Shown: positions 52,584 through 62,619, counted from the stretch's first letter. The stretch is 64,000 bases of DNA from Nitrosovibrio sp. Nv4 (GCF_900215485.1 NZ_OCMZ01000001.1:930001-994000); one strand, 5' to 3'. The notes: generated by a model from the letters alone, not told the origin. Numbers and translations: made by a program.

Positions 52584-53654
52584 TCATAACCATTTTTTCC
52601 ATCGAAATAGCAGCAACATGCCCACGCTGATTACTGCCATCGCGCCCAACACCACAAAAAACCCCCAGTCCCATTCAAGCCCTGGCAGATATTTGAAGTT
52701 CATGCCGTAAATACCGGCGATCAGGCTAAGCGGCATGAATATGGTGGTAATGACCGTGAGGACCTTCATTACCGTGCTGATGCGAAAGCTTACACTCGAC
52801 ATATAGATATCGAGCATGCCCGCTGTCAAGTCTCGCAAGGACTCTATGGATTCGATGATGTGTATGGTGTGATCGTACACATCCCTCAGATAGAGCAGTG
52901 TGTTACGGGTGAACAGCGGAGAATCGCCGCGCTGCAAGGAGCTGATAACTTCGCGCAGCGGCCACAGCAATCTGAGCAGAAAAGCACCTTCGCGCTTTAG
53001 ATGGTGAATCGAATGCAGGGTATTCGGTCGTGGGCGGGCTATCAATTCCGCTTCCAGCGCTTCGGTTCTTTCATCAAGCTGTTCAAGAATGACGAAATAG
53101 CTATCCACAATGGCATCAATCAGGCTATACATCAGAAAATCGGCACCTGACTTTCCGATCTGGCCCTTACCTGAACGCAAGCGATCAAGCACCGACCGGA
53201 ACTGAACGCCATCCGCTTCAAGGAACGATAGCACGAAATCTTTTCCCAGTACGAGACTGATCTGTTCCGAATATATTTTCTCTTCTCTGCCTCTGGTTTC
53301 GTAGCCGAAGGTTTTCAATACCACATAAAGATAATCGCCGTAATCCTCCAGCTTCGAGCGTTGCTCCGTATTGAATATGTCCTCCAGAACCAGCGGGTGA
53401 AGGTTAAAACAGGCGCCGATCTGCTCCATCACGCCGATATCGCCCAATCCGTGAAGGTTGACCCATTTAATACCTCGCGCGGACTTGATTTTGTCAGCCA
53501 ATCCTCCGATAGCCACCTCGGATTCGCGTACGCCATTCGCATCATAATCAAACAGGGTAATGCGGGAAGCAACACCTTTCCTTGCACCGATATGCACCAG
53601 CGTGCCCGGGGGCAGCCCCGCTTTTAAAGATCTCTTTTTGGAGTGTGATGCCAT
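52584..53654 (-). CDS. corA: CorA magnesium/cobalt transporter
   Basis: This 356-residue CorA has a large cytoplasmic N-terminal domain followed by two transmembrane helices near the C-terminus. The signature GMN motif is present as IYGMNFKYLP near residue 316, preceded by helix VMKVLTVITTIFMPLSLIAG and followed by FFVVLGAMAVISVGMLLLF. The KVEDYG-like SKLEDYGDYLYVVLKTF block is typical. It imports Mg2+ (and Co2+) as a pentamer in the inner membrane. Confidence 0.95.
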   Translation of the reverse strand: MASHSKKRSLKAGLPPGTLVHIGARKGVASRITLFDYDANGVRESEVAIGGLADKIKSARGIKWVNLHGLGDIGVMEQIGACFNLHPLVLEDIFNTEQRSKLEDYGDYLYVVLKTFGYETRGREEKIYSEQISLVLGKDFVLSFLEADGVQFRSVLDRLRSGKGQIGKSGADFLMYSLIDAIVDSYFVILEQLDERTEALEAELIARPRPNTLHSIHHLKREGAFLLRLLWPLREVISSLQRGDSPLFTRNTLLYLRDVYDHTIHIIESIESLRDLTAGMLDIYMSSVSFRISTVMKVLTVITTIFMPLSLIAGIYGMNFKYLPGLEWDWGFFVVLGAMAVISVGMLLLFRWKKWL

Positions 53655-53721
53655 GGCCTCGTTTGTTCAAGTATCCGCCGGTTGCGCACTTCCCCTGGTT
53701 ATCCGCCTTATATGCCTTGAT

Positions 53722-55221
53722 TCAGTCCGGTCTCGTTATCCGGAAATTAAAACCAAGAACACCCCATTGTTCCATTTCGGCAGAAAGTGCGGTATCGGTC
53801 AACGGATTTTTTTCTAACCAGCCTCGTTCGATGGAGAGTTCCAGCTCATTATCATCCAGGCTGACTTCCAATCGCGGTATCTTGATATCACCATGGCTGC
53901 GGTGAAACAATGTCGCCAGACGAAGTGCGCACAGCAGAGCAAAATCCAGCGGGGCCGCGATAAATTCTCTCGCTTTACCGAGCATACCCCTCTGGACGAG
54001 CACAAGCGCACTCAATCGCTCTTGTTCCCTTCTGGAGAAACCGGGCATATCGGCATTGCCGAGAATATATGCGGAGTGTTTGTGATAGCCGGAATGGGCT
54101 ATTGAAATGCCCACCTCATGCAATCGCGCAGCCCATGACAGGGTTTGCAGCAATGTTTCCGCTTCATCAGGAAAATCCTTCAGCAACTGTTTTCCCAGCA
54201 ATAGCGCCAGCGATTCCACCCGTCCTGCCTGAGCAGCATCCACCCGGTAACGTTGCATGAATCGTCTAACCGTTACTTCACGCATATCATGCTTATGAAA
54301 GCGCCCGAGCAAATCATAAAGCACACCCTGGCGCAATGCGCCCATTGCCTGCGACATGCGCTGGATCCCCAGTTCGGCAAATGCGGCAGACATGATGGCA
54401 AAACCTCCGGCGATTACTGGCGCGCGATCAGCGCGTAGTCCGGCAAGCTCCAGCTTTTCAATATCGCCAATCTTGAGCAAACGGTCCCGAAAATTTTCCA
54501 GCCCATCCGCGGTGATGTCCCCCTCGCTGCTTTCCGTGGCGAGCTTGTTCAGCTTGATGATGTCACCCAGTGCACGCGCTGTGCCGGATGATCCGAATGC
54601 ATCCCGCCAATGAGTGCTGGAAAACTGTGCGGCGATAGTCTGTATCTCGCTGCGCGCCGAGAGTTCGGCCCGTCTCATCGCACCCTTCGTAATCTTGCCG
54701 TCCGGAAAAAAGCGCAGGCTGTAACTGACGCAGCCCATATAAAGACTTTCCAGCTTGACCGGCTTCAGACGGCTGCCAATGATAAATTCCGTAGAGCCGC
54801 CGCCGATGTCCATAACCAGGCGAGGGCTGGTAGAGGCTGGGAGACTATGGGCGACACCCAGGTAGATAAGCCGCGCTTCCTCGTGCCCTGCGATCACTTC
54901 AATCGGAAACCCGAGAGCGGCCTCGGCTTTTTTGAGAAATACCGGCGCGTTTCTGGCTACTCTAAGGGTATTCGTTGCGACTGCACGTACCGTATGCGGT
55001 GGAAAACCTCTCAGACGTTCGCCGAAACGTTCCAGGCAACCCAGAGCGCGGGCTTGAGAATCCTCGTCCAGTCGCTGGTCCGCCGTAAGGCCGGCCGCAA
55101 GCCGCACCATTTCGCGTAAACTGTCCAGCGGATAAAGCTGTTTGCCTTCCACCCGTGCTACTTGTAGACGAAAGCTGTTGGAGCCGAGGTCTACCGCTGC
55201 GAGAGTGGAGTATTCGAGCAT
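53722..55221 (-). CDS. ppx: Exopolyphosphatase/GppA family
   Basis: This 499-residue ASKHA-fold enzyme has the phosphate loops AAVDLGSNSFRLQVARVEG and LVMDIGGGSTEFIIGS, the catalytic Glu block EVIAGHEEARLIYLG, and the C-terminal HD-like domain with AARLHEVGISIAHSGYHKHS. It removes terminal phosphate from polyphosphate, opposing ppk1 (13257-15338), or acts on pppGpp. The length matches Ppx more than the shorter GppA. The phoU gene ends 37 bases upstream on the same strand, suggesting joint phosphate control. Confidence 0.94.
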   Translation of the reverse strand: MLEYSTLAAVDLGSNSFRLQVARVEGKQLYPLDSLREMVRLAAGLTADQRLDEDSQARALGCLERFGERLRGFPPHTVRAVATNTLRVARNAPVFLKKAEAALGFPIEVIAGHEEARLIYLGVAHSLPASTSPRLVMDIGGGSTEFIIGSRLKPVKLESLYMGCVSYSLRFFPDGKITKGAMRRAELSARSEIQTIAAQFSSTHWRDAFGSSGTARALGDIIKLNKLATESSEGDITADGLENFRDRLLKIGDIEKLELAGLRADRAPVIAGGFAIMSAAFAELGIQRMSQAMGALRQGVLYDLLGRFHKHDMREVTVRRFMQRYRVDAAQAGRVESLALLLGKQLLKDFPDEAETLLQTLSWAARLHEVGISIAHSGYHKHSAYILGNADMPGFSRREQERLSALVLVQRGMLGKAREFIAAPLDFALLCALRLATLFHRSHGDIKIPRLEVSLDDNELELSIERGWLEKNPLTDTALSAEMEQWGVLGFNFRITRPD

Positions 55222-55257
55222 GGCGTTCCAGTTGAGTTCCGACAGCTGCTAATCGAC

Positions 55258-55965
55258 CTAATCTCTTATTTCACGCTCGATCTCTTCGGCAGTCACATGG
55301 CGCACGTCCTTGCCCTTGACCATGTACACCACATATTCGGACATATTTTTGGCATGATCGCCAATCCGCTCGATCGCTTTGGCGACAAACAGGATTTCGA
55401 GGGCCGTGGAAATTTTACGCGGGTCTTCCATCATGAAAGTGATGAGCTGACGCATGATGGAACGGAATTCCTCATCCACCTGTTCGTCCTCGCGCACGAC
55501 CTGAGCCGCTGCGGTCACGTCAAGACGGGCAAATGCATCCAGGGACTTGCGCAGCATTTCCAGGGCGACGTTGGCAACATGCCTGATCTCGACAAAACGC
55601 GGCATATGCATGCGGTCGGTTTCGTAGATCAGCTTGGCCATGCGAGCAATTTTTTCTGCTTCGTCGCCGATGCGCTCGAGGTCGGTGATGGTCTTGATGA
55701 CCGTCATGATCATGCGTAAATCCCCGGCGGCTGGTTGCCTGCGGGCGATAATCTGGCTGCATATTTCGTCTATCGATACCTCCATCGCATTGACGCGGTG
55801 ATCATCGGCGATAACATTTTCTATGAGGCTCTCGTTACCGGTGATCAGCGCCTCAATGGCTCTCTCGATCTGCTCTTCCACAAATCCGCCCATGTGCAAC
55901 ACGCGTGTGCGCACCGCTTCGAGATCGGCGTCAAATTGTTTGGATATATGTTCGCTGCTTGCCAT
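55258..55965 (-). CDS. phoU: Phosphate transport regulator PhoU
   Basis: This 235-residue protein has the duplicated three-helix PhoU fold with the E(x3)D metal patches (MKLIYETDRMHMP-like AKLIYETDRMHM, and IERIGDHAKNMSEYVVYM, typical repeats). The start is chosen at 55965 (MASSEHISKQFD) because AGGAG lies six bases upstream; the frame extends to 55983 without a site. PhoU restrains the PhoR kinase and the Pst transporter. Here pst genes are absent and ppx follows, linking it to polyphosphate turnover. Confidence 0.95.
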   Translation of the reverse strand: MASSEHISKQFDADLEAVRTRVLHMGGFVEEQIERAIEALITGNESLIENVIADDHRVNAMEVSIDEICSQIIARRQPAAGDLRMIMTVIKTITDLERIGDEAEKIARMAKLIYETDRMHMPRFVEIRHVANVALEMLRKSLDAFARLDVTAAAQVVREDEQVDEEFRSIMRQLITFMMEDPRKISTALEILFVAKAIERIGDHAKNMSEYVVYMVKGKDVRHVTAEEIEREIRD

Positions 55966-56036
55966 TGCGCTCCTGTTGTACAACCAAAATGAAAGAATGG
56001 TACTAACCGGTTATGGCGGTTTTATTACTGCTGGCA

Positions 56037-56696
56037 TCAAATAACTATTGTCCGGATACCATCGTCGCTGCTCAGCAGCAATACATCCGCTCCGCGCTTC
56101 GCAAACAAGCCGTTGGTCACGACGCCCGTGATCTGGTTGAGTGCGGTTTCCAGTTCAATCGGATTCAGGATCTGCAGCCCATGGACGTCCAGGATCACGT
56201 TGCCGTTGTCGGTGATAAATCCCTGGCGCAGCATGGGCTGCCCGCCCAGGCGCACTATCTCCCGTGCCACGTAGCTGCGCGCCATTGGAATAACCTCCAC
56301 AGGCAGTGGAAACCTGCCGAGCAGTTTGACAAGCTTGCTCTGGTCGGCAATACAGACGAATTTTTTCGCCACCGCAGCGACGATTTTTTCCCGGGTCAAT
56401 GCCCCCCCGCCGCCTTTTATCATATGCAGGTGTTCTGTGATCTCGTCTGTGCCATCCACGTATACCGGAAGTTCATCGACACTGTTTAAATCCATGACCT
56501 CGATGCCATGATCGCCGAGGCGGCGTGCAGTTGCCTCTGAGCTTGCCACCGCCCCCTCGATTTTGTGCTTGATCCTGGCCAGTCCGTCGATGAAGTAATT
56601 TGCAGTGGAACCGGTACCCACCCCGACTATGCAACCCGCGGGGACATGCTGGATAGCGGCCTCGGCGACCGCCTGTTTTTGCTCGTCTTGCGTCAT
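56037..56696 (-). CDS. rpiA: Ribose-5-phosphate isomerase A
   Basis: This 219-residue RpiA has the phosphate loop [17 protein letters not shown], the catalytic YVDGTDEI (Asp pair), [13 protein letters not shown] (catalytic Glu and phosphate-binding Lys) and [11 protein letters not shown], all intact. It interconverts ribose-5-phosphate and ribulose-5-phosphate, an essential regeneration step of the Calvin cycle in an autotroph. It is a single gene divergent from ilvA. Confidence 0.95.
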   Translation of the reverse strand: MTQDEQKQAVAEAAIQHVPAGCIVGVGTGSTANYFIDGLARIKHKIEGAVASSEATARRLGDHGIEVMDLNSVDELPVYVDGTDEITEHLHMIKGGGGALTREKIVAAVAKKFVCIADQSKLVKLLGRFPLPVEVIPMARSYVAREIVRLGGQPMLRQGFITDNGNVILDVHGLQILNPIELETALNQITGVVTNGLFAKRGADVLLLSSDDGIRTIVI

Positions 56697-56836
56697 GATG
56701 TTATTTTTGTGAAAGAAAAAAACTGATTATTCGTGAGGATAATACTATCCGCCGATTTTAACAATGAAGCTGGGCATTCAGCGTTTCCTGGCATGCTAAA
56801 ATGTTGAATCGCTGACATCGCCAAGTATCGGTTTGG

Positions 56837-58348
56837 ATGAAAAATAACTATCTCGAAAGAATTCTCACTGCCCAGGTCTATGACGTAGCGGTGGAAACTC
56901 CGTTGGAGCTAGCGTCAAATTTATCTGCGCGCATACACAACCAGCTATTTCTCAAGCGCGAGGATATGCAGGAGGTTTTTTCATTCAAAGTGCGCGGGGC
57001 ATACAATAAAATGGTCAAGCTTTCTCCGGCCGTGCTCAAGCGCGGCGTGGTGACAGCGTCGGCAGGCAACCATGCACAGGGGGTGGCGCTTGCGGCACAA
57101 CGGCTGAATTGCCGCGCGACCATCGTGATGCCGGTTACCACGCCGCAAATCAAAACACAGGCCGTTGAGGCGCGGGGAGCGACCGTGATATCGCATGGAG
57201 ATTCTTATGACGACGCTTACGCCTACGCGCGCAAATATGCGGCAGAGGAGCATGCCACGTTCGTGCACCCCTACGATGATCCGGACATCATCGCGGGACA
57301 AGGCACAATCGGTATGGAAATCCTGCGCCAGCATACTGGCGCCATTCATGCCATATTTGCGCCGGTGGGCGGCGGCGGACTTATTTCCGGTGTCGCAGCG
57401 TATGTAAAGAGACTTTATCCTGATATCAAGATTATCGGAGTCGAGCCCGTTGACGCCGATTCCATGTATCAGTCATTGAAAAAAAACCGCCGTGTCAGGC
57501 TCGCGCAGGTGGGATCCTTTGCGGATGGCGTGGCGGTGAAGCAGGTGGGAGGAGAAACGTTCCGCTTGTGCCGTGAACTGGTGGATGAAATCATACTGGT
57601 TGATACTGACACGATTTGTGCTGCGATCAAGGATGTGTTTGAGGATACCCGCGCAATTCTGGAGCCATCCGGAGCGCTGTCTGTGGCAGGAGCAAAGGCT
57701 TATGCCAGACGGGAGGGAATTCGCGATAAAAATCTGATTGCAATCGCTTCCGGCGCCAACATGAATTTCGATCGTCTGCGCCATGTCTCCGAACGAGCGG
57801 AACTGGGTGAGCAGCGGGAAGCTGTGATGGCAGTAACGATTCCCGAAGAGCCTGGCAGTTTCAAAAAGTTTTGCGCCATGCTGGGAGCGAAAAGTATTAC
57901 GGAATTCAACTACCGCTATGCCGATCCGAGAGAAGCGCACGTGTTCGTTGCTGTCTCCGTCCGCAATCGCGACGAAGCGACAAAACTGATTAAAAATCTG
58001 GAAAGAAGCGGCTTGCGCACTGAAGATCTGAGCGACAATGAAATGGCGAAACTGCATATACGCCATCTTGTAGGGGGGCGTGCGCGTGAAATACAAAATG
58101 AACTGCTCTATCGCTTTGAATTTCCCGACCGGCCTGGTGCGCTCATGAAATTTCTGAACAGCATGAGCCATCACTGGAATATCAGCTTGTTCCACTACCG
58201 CAACCATGGCGCCGACTACGGTCGCGTGCTGGTGGGACTGGAGGTGCCGCCCGAAGAGAAGGCGGAGTTCAAGGCGTTTCTCGGCAAACTGGACAACCGT
58301 TACTGGGATGAAAGCGCGAACCCGGCCTATAAACTGTTTCTGGGATAG
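56837..58348 (+). CDS. ilvA: Threonine dehydratase (biosynthetic)
   Basis: This 503-residue PLP enzyme deaminates threonine to 2-ketobutyrate for isoleucine. The PLP lysine lies in SFKVRGAYNKMV, with the phosphate loop in PVGGGGLISGVA and TASAGNHAQGVALAA. Two C-terminal ACT-like domains (about 325-405 and 420-500) give feedback control by isoleucine. This length is that of the biosynthetic form. A decayed porin copy follows it, starting about 125 bases downstream. Confidence 0.95.
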   Translation: MKNNYLERILTAQVYDVAVETPLELASNLSARIHNQLFLKREDMQEVFSFKVRGAYNKMVKLSPAVLKRGVVTASAGNHAQGVALAAQRLNCRATIVMPVTTPQIKTQAVEARGATVISHGDSYDDAYAYARKYAAEEHATFVHPYDDPDIIAGQGTIGMEILRQHTGAIHAIFAPVGGGGLISGVAAYVKRLYPDIKIIGVEPVDADSMYQSLKKNRRVRLAQVGSFADGVAVKQVGGETFRLCRELVDEIILVDTDTICAAIKDVFEDTRAILEPSGALSVAGAKAYARREGIRDKNLIAIASGANMNFDRLRHVSERAELGEQREAVMAVTIPEEPGSFKKFCAMLGAKSITEFNYRYADPREAHVFVAVSVRNRDEATKLIKNLERSGLRTEDLSDNEMAKLHIRHLVGGRAREIQNELLYRFEFPDRPGALMKFLNSMSHHWNISLFHYRNHGADYGRVLVGLEVPPEEKAEFKAFLGKLDNRYWDESANPAYKLFLG

Positions 58349-58473
58349 GTGCGGTCTGAATATTCCATGCGGGTTTAACCCGGCTCCTAGTGAACGCAGG
58401 GTATGTCTCCCGGAAAAGAACTCGGGCGATTTGGGGAAGTCAGCATGCGGCTAACATCGCTGTACAGGTATCC
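58349..58473. other. Intergenic after ilvA
   Basis: No gene. It contains a short GC-rich inverted repeat (GCGGGTTTAACCCGGC near 58368) that may end ilvA, without a T-run. Its right end may extend the decayed porin copy that follows. Confidence 0.35.
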
Positions 58474-58668
58474 GCAAACGATTACGCAGTCACTCCGGGA
58501 TATGAACTGAACGTTTGCGAAAATACTGAAAAATCGATCACGAATCGATGTAAGAGCTGAATATTCGGTCGAACATTCGTTACGATGGGGTGGAGGATAT
58601 TGATGTGGCATTTTGGCCTTTTTTGACAGGAAGGATCAGCTCGTGTTCTCGCTGGAGGTCACGAATCT
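58474..58668 (+). pseudogene. Decayed third porin copy (3' end)
   Basis: The stretch matches the 3' end of the two porin genes downstream, in order. GATTACGCAGTCAC matches TATTACGCAGTCAC of the second porin; GAGCTGAATATTCGG then AACATTCGTTACGAT matches the LNIR-NIRYD codons. GACAGGAAGGATCAGCTC then GTGTTCTCGCTGGAG reads DRKDQLVFSLE, matching DNQKDQIVFSLD. The last block is shifted by two bases relative to the NIRYD block (53 bases apart, 51 in the intact gene), at a run of six T. A TGA breaks the first block. No 5' part is seen. Confidence 0.78.
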
Positions 58669-58740
58669 TGTTAAACCGAAACATCGATTGTTTCGAACGG
58701 CTTCAAATCCTTATGTCCGGGGAACTAAGGAAAAATAAAA

Positions 58741-60063
58741 ATGAAATGCATGCCAAAAGGCAAACGCCAGCTTCTATTTGCGGTAGGCAGCCTGTTATCG
58801 ATCATCATGAACTCGGGTATCCATGCTGCGGGCATAATAGATGTATTCAAGGATAGTGGTATAAGGGTTGGTGGCTGGATCAATGCCGGTGCAACTTTTA
58901 ACCCGGGCAATCCGGCCAACGGCTACAACGGACCCGTTACTTTCGCGGACCGTGCCAACCGGTTTCAATTAAATCAATTTAATGTGTTTATACAGCGCAC
59001 CGTGGTAACGGAAGGCAATGCGTTCGATCTAGGTGGCCGTTTCGATTTCATGTTTGGCACCGACTCTATTTATACCCAGGCTTTCGGTGTACCTCCATTT
59101 GACGTGAATTCCGGTCAGCCGCTTGACAGGGGAAACTGGGATCTCGATCTGTGCTGTTCCTCGACCCGCAGCTACGGTATTGCGCTTCCCCAGGCTTATG
59201 TTGAAGCCTATCTTCCGGTAGGCAACGGCCTCAACGTCAAAGTTGGCCATTTTTATTCTCCGACCGGCTATGAGACAGTGCCGGCTCCTGACAACTTTTT
59301 TTACACTCATGCCTATACGTTTAACAATGGCGAGCCGTTTACCCATACAGGCGTCGTGGGTAACTATACAGTCAATGGAAATTGGTCCGTCATGGGTGGC
59401 GCAATCACCGGTAGCGCCACCGGTGGATGGGACGGGGGTTTTGATAGGCAGTTAGGGAACTGGGGCGGCCTGGGTGGCATTACATGGACCAGCGATGATA
59501 AGAGAACGTCGGCCAATATCACGGGTACGTACAGCGAAACTTCCACGCGCAGCAATGAACCCTGGGGTATGTACAACATTGTGCTGCAACATAGAGTCAC
59601 CCCTAGAACGCATCTGGTTCTACACCACGTCCACGGCTATGCCGGGGGAGTCTTGTTGAATGGCGAGCACAGGAATGCCGAATGGTATGGTATCAACACG
59701 CATATGTACTATGATCTTCTGGAAGATCTGTCCATCGGGATTCGAGGGGAATGGTTTCGGGATAGAGACGGTTTTCGCGTCTTCTCGCCTTTTCGGGTAC
59801 TTGCGGCTACCGATAGCACAGGACGCAGTTTTGCCGGCGCCTTTGCGCCCACCAGTGCGCCAGCGGATTATTATGCGGTCACTATTGGCATGAACTGGAA
59901 AGCGGCCAAAAGGCTGAAGTTGGACTGGAAGTCCATGCAGAAGCTGAACATTCGCCCCAATATTCGTTACGATAGAGCGGACGGCATCAATCAATCGTAC
60001 AGGCCTTTCGATAACCAAAAAGATCAAATTGTTTTTTCTCTCGATGCGACTATCCCTTTCTGA
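58741..60063 (+). CDS. Outer membrane beta-barrel (BBP2-type porin), copy 1
   Basis: This is a 440-residue exported protein. A signal peptide (residues 1-28, KRQLLFAVGSLLSIIMNSGI, cleavage near HAAG) leads into GIRVGGWINAGATFNPGN and a series of amphipathic strands typical of the bbp2/OmpL-like barrel family. The C-terminal strand ends in Phe (SLDATIPF), the outer membrane assembly signal. The strands carry many aromatic residues. It is closely paralogous to the protein at 60608-61948 and to the decayed copy upstream. The function is probably passive solute uptake across the outer membrane (family inference). Confidence 0.88.
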   Translation: MKCMPKGKRQLLFAVGSLLSIIMNSGIHAAGIIDVFKDSGIRVGGWINAGATFNPGNPANGYNGPVTFADRANRFQLNQFNVFIQRTVVTEGNAFDLGGRFDFMFGTDSIYTQAFGVPPFDVNSGQPLDRGNWDLDLCCSSTRSYGIALPQAYVEAYLPVGNGLNVKVGHFYSPTGYETVPAPDNFFYTHAYTFNNGEPFTHTGVVGNYTVNGNWSVMGGAITGSATGGWDGGFDRQLGNWGGLGGITWTSDDKRTSANITGTYSETSTRSNEPWGMYNIVLQHRVTPRTHLVLHHVHGYAGGVLLNGEHRNAEWYGINTHMYYDLLEDLSIGIRGEWFRDRDGFRVFSPFRVLAATDSTGRSFAGAFAPTSAPADYYAVTIGMNWKAAKRLKLDWKSMQKLNIRPNIRYDRADGINQSYRPFDNQKDQIVFSLDATIPF

Positions 60064-60607
60064 TGTCATAGGCTCCGGGCGGGTAGCGCATAAGACGTAA
60101 ATCGAACTTAAACCCTTAGACCTAGAGATACCGGAAGTGAAATATCGCCAGCTTATCTTTGGGAATTGCCGGGCACGAGGATGGCTCCTTCAGTCAACTC
60201 CGCTTGTCTGTATTTAACGGCTTCCCTCACTCCTCGTTTTTTTAATAGCGGCATCGCACGGCGAGATTGCCCTGAGCCTGCTCCTGGTTCGGTATAACGC
60301 AAGGAATGCAGCGCTGCCGAGCGGCGAGGCGATCATTGAAGCCGAGAACTGCGTATTTCACACCATGGCAAAAAAAGATCTGAACCTCAATCTGAATCTG
60401 TCAGTTCGTTCCTCTTGATGGGCACCGTCCCATTCCGCGTTCTTTTTCACATCATTATCGATAAATGGAGGCTGAAAACCTTCACAAAAATCTGAGAACT
60501 TAACAAATTATTCACAATAAAATAACATTTTATTTATATATGGCATGTTACGTTGCCGGAAGAATAACAATTTCAGATGTAGTGTTTTTACCCAGGGGAA
60601 TCACTAT
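60064..60607. other. Intergenic between porin paralogues
   Basis: No gene recognised. The right 130 bases are AT-rich and probably hold the promoter of the second porin. A TGGCATG-like box at 60541 has spacing one base too long for sigma-54 and is not called. The middle part holds no matching porin remnant that I can see. Confidence 0.45.
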
Positions 60608-61948
60608 ATGTCGTGCATGCCCAAACGCAGAAGCCGGATGGCGTTTGTTTCTGCGGCCAGCCTGTTCGCAGCGGTTGCCGGATCAGCGGATGTTCATGCG
60701 AATGCGGCAGTCGAGTGGTTTAAAGATAGCGGGATACGGGTAGGCGGCTGGATCAATGGTGGAGCGACTTTCAACCCAGGCCAGGCGAGCGGGTTCAACG
60801 GCCCCGTGACTTTTGCGGATCGGTCAAATCGATTTCAACTGAATCAGTTCAATATATTTATACAACGCCCCGTCGTGGCCGAGGGCAGCTCGTGGGATTT
60901 TGGCGGGCGTTTCGATTTCATGTTTGGTACGGATGCTATTTTTACTCAGGCATACGGCGTTCCTGCATTCGATGTAAATACTGGCCAACCCCTGGACAGA
61001 AGTAACTGGGATCTCGATTTGTGCTGTGCGTCGACCCGATACTATGGCATTGCGCTTCCGCAGGCATATGCGGAAGCTTACGTACCGGTCGGGAATGGCT
61101 TGAATGTCAAGCTCGGCCATTTTTATACACCCATCGGTTACGAGTCGGTTCCAGCTCCAGACAATTTCTTTTACACCCATGCTTATACAATGCAATATGG
61201 TGAACCTTTCACCCACACCGGCGCATTGGGTAACTACAAGATCAGCGGGAACTGGTCGATTATCGGCGGGGTTACTACCGGGAGCGCCACTGGCGGATGG
61301 GATGGGGCATTCGATAAGCAGTTGGGTAACTGGGGAGGGATAGGGGGCATTACCTGGACCAGCGACGACATGGCGAGTTCGGCCAATATCAGCGGCACCT
61401 ATAGCGAGACCTCCACACGAAGCAACGAACCCTGGGGAATGTACAGCGTCGTGCTGAAGCACAAGATCACCACCAAGACACATTTTGTTTTCCAGCACGA
61501 TCATGGTTACGCCGGCGGGGTATTATTGAACGGTGTGAACAAGAATGCGGAATGGTACGGTATCAACACGCACCTGTACTATGATCTTACGCCTCAACTA
61601 TCAGTTGGCGTTCGTGGCGAATGGTTCCGCGATCGAGACGGTTTTCGCGTATTTTCACCCGGCCGTGTAGCGGCCGCTACAGACAACCGCGGATTGAGCT
61701 ATGCGCTGGGCCGTGGCCAGTTCGGCAATAGCACCAGCGTACCGGCCGATTATTACGCAGTCACAGTGGGGATGAACTGGAAAGCGGCCAAGACGCTGAA
61801 GCTGGAGTGGAAGCCGATTCAGCAGTTTAATGTTCGCCCGAATGTACGATATGACAACGTGGATGCGCTCCATGGCGCAACCTACCGGCCATTCGGAGGG
61901 AAAAAAGACCAGGTCGTATTATCGCTTGATTTTATGGTCCCTTTTTAA
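60608..61948 (+). CDS. Outer membrane beta-barrel (BBP2-type porin), copy 2
   Basis: This 446-residue paralogue of copy 1 is conserved along most of its length. Shared blocks include FKDSGIRVGGWIN, GPVTFADR-NRFQLNQFN, WDLDLCC-STR-YGIALPQAY, GSATGGWDG and AEWYGINTH-YYDL. A signal peptide (MSCMPKRRSRMAFVSAASLF, cleavage near HANA) precedes the barrel, and the last strand ends LDFMVPF with terminal Phe. I start it at 60608 (MSCMPKRR); a longer frame adds 21 residues before the signal peptide. Both copies have a CC pair in WDLDLCC. Different loops (about 385-395) suggest changed selectivity. Confidence 0.88.
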   Translation: MSCMPKRRSRMAFVSAASLFAAVAGSADVHANAAVEWFKDSGIRVGGWINGGATFNPGQASGFNGPVTFADRSNRFQLNQFNIFIQRPVVAEGSSWDFGGRFDFMFGTDAIFTQAYGVPAFDVNTGQPLDRSNWDLDLCCASTRYYGIALPQAYAEAYVPVGNGLNVKLGHFYTPIGYESVPAPDNFFYTHAYTMQYGEPFTHTGALGNYKISGNWSIIGGVTTGSATGGWDGAFDKQLGNWGGIGGITWTSDDMASSANISGTYSETSTRSNEPWGMYSVVLKHKITTKTHFVFQHDHGYAGGVLLNGVNKNAEWYGINTHLYYDLTPQLSVGVRGEWFRDRDGFRVFSPGRVAAATDNRGLSYALGRGQFGNSTSVPADYYAVTVGMNWKAAKTLKLEWKPIQQFNVRPNVRYDNVDALHGATYRPFGGKKDQVVLSLDFMVPF

Positions 61949-62047
61949 TCACATCTTTCGACGGTGCTTGTGTATGTAAAATATGCAGCTTTCGAAATCG
62001 ATAATGGCTGATCTCGGGGGAGTAAGTCGGGTATGGGGAGGTGAATG

Positions 62048-62068
62048 TTGCCCGTGATAGCCGGGCAA
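62048..62068. terminator. Hairpin between porin and GNAT gene
   Basis: TTGCCCG-tgatagc-CGGGCAA forms a perfect 7-bp stem with an AAAA tail on the plus strand. It lacks a T-run, so it is a weak candidate terminator or attenuator between convergent genes. Confidence 0.35.
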
Positions 62069-62103
62069 AATCTCAATCCGGATTTACTTGACTTGGCCGC
62101 GAG

Positions 62104-62529
62104 CTACAATCGCAGAACCATTTTCACATGCAGGATCCCAGCATCCAGGAACTTTTCCCCCGCTATCTGAAAGCCGAATTTGGCATAAAACCCGGCAGCA
62201 TATATCTGCGCATTCAAGGTGACCTGCTGAATCTGCCGATCTCCAGCTTCCTGCAGCAGCCATTGCAAGAGTGCGCCGCCCACACCTTTGCCTCTCCATT
62301 CCTTGAGCACCGCCATGCGTCCGATGGTTCCACCTGGTAAAAACCGGGCCGTGCCAATAGGATTTCCCGCTGCATCTGAGGCAAGGACATGAGTACAACC
62401 CGCGTCAAATTCGTCCCATTCCAGTTCGACAGGAACGCCTTGTTCGCGGACAAAAACTGTTTCCCGTATTGCACATAATGCGCGCCTATCACACTCCCAG
62501 CTTGCTTTGCGAATGTTGTAGCCGCTCAT
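62104..62529 (-). CDS. GNAT acetyltransferase, ElaA-like
   Basis: This is a 141-residue GNAT protein. REQGVPVELEWDEFDAGCTH, GTARFLPGG (beta strands), IGRMAVLKEWRGKGVGGALL (the R/Q-x-x-G-x-G/A acetyl-CoA loop) and LNAQIYAAGFYAKFGFQIAG are clear. The C-terminal LDAGILHVKMVL is typical of the ElaA/YjcF subgroup. The substrate is unknown. It is on the same strand as purA, whose stop lies 90 bases before its start. Confidence 0.88.
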   Translation of the reverse strand: MSGYNIRKASWECDRRALCAIRETVFVREQGVPVELEWDEFDAGCTHVLASDAAGNPIGTARFLPGGTIGRMAVLKEWRGKGVGGALLQWLLQEAGDRQIQQVTLNAQIYAAGFYAKFGFQIAGEKFLDAGILHVKMVLRL

Positions 62530-62619
62530 ACCTTTTGAGAGCTCAAATGTCCGATCAACGATGAGTCAGGAATGTTGCCGGGTTTTTGCAAGTGTCTCGA
62601 ACCGGAATATTAAAAAGGG

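Noticed and set aside
60064-60540. Searched for a porin or transposase remnant
   Set aside because: No block matched the porin genes and no transposase motif was seen.
60541-60556. TGGCATG-TTACG-TTGC, sigma-54-like box before the second porin
   Set aside because: The GG-to-GC spacing is one base too long, and sigma-54 tolerates almost no spacing change.
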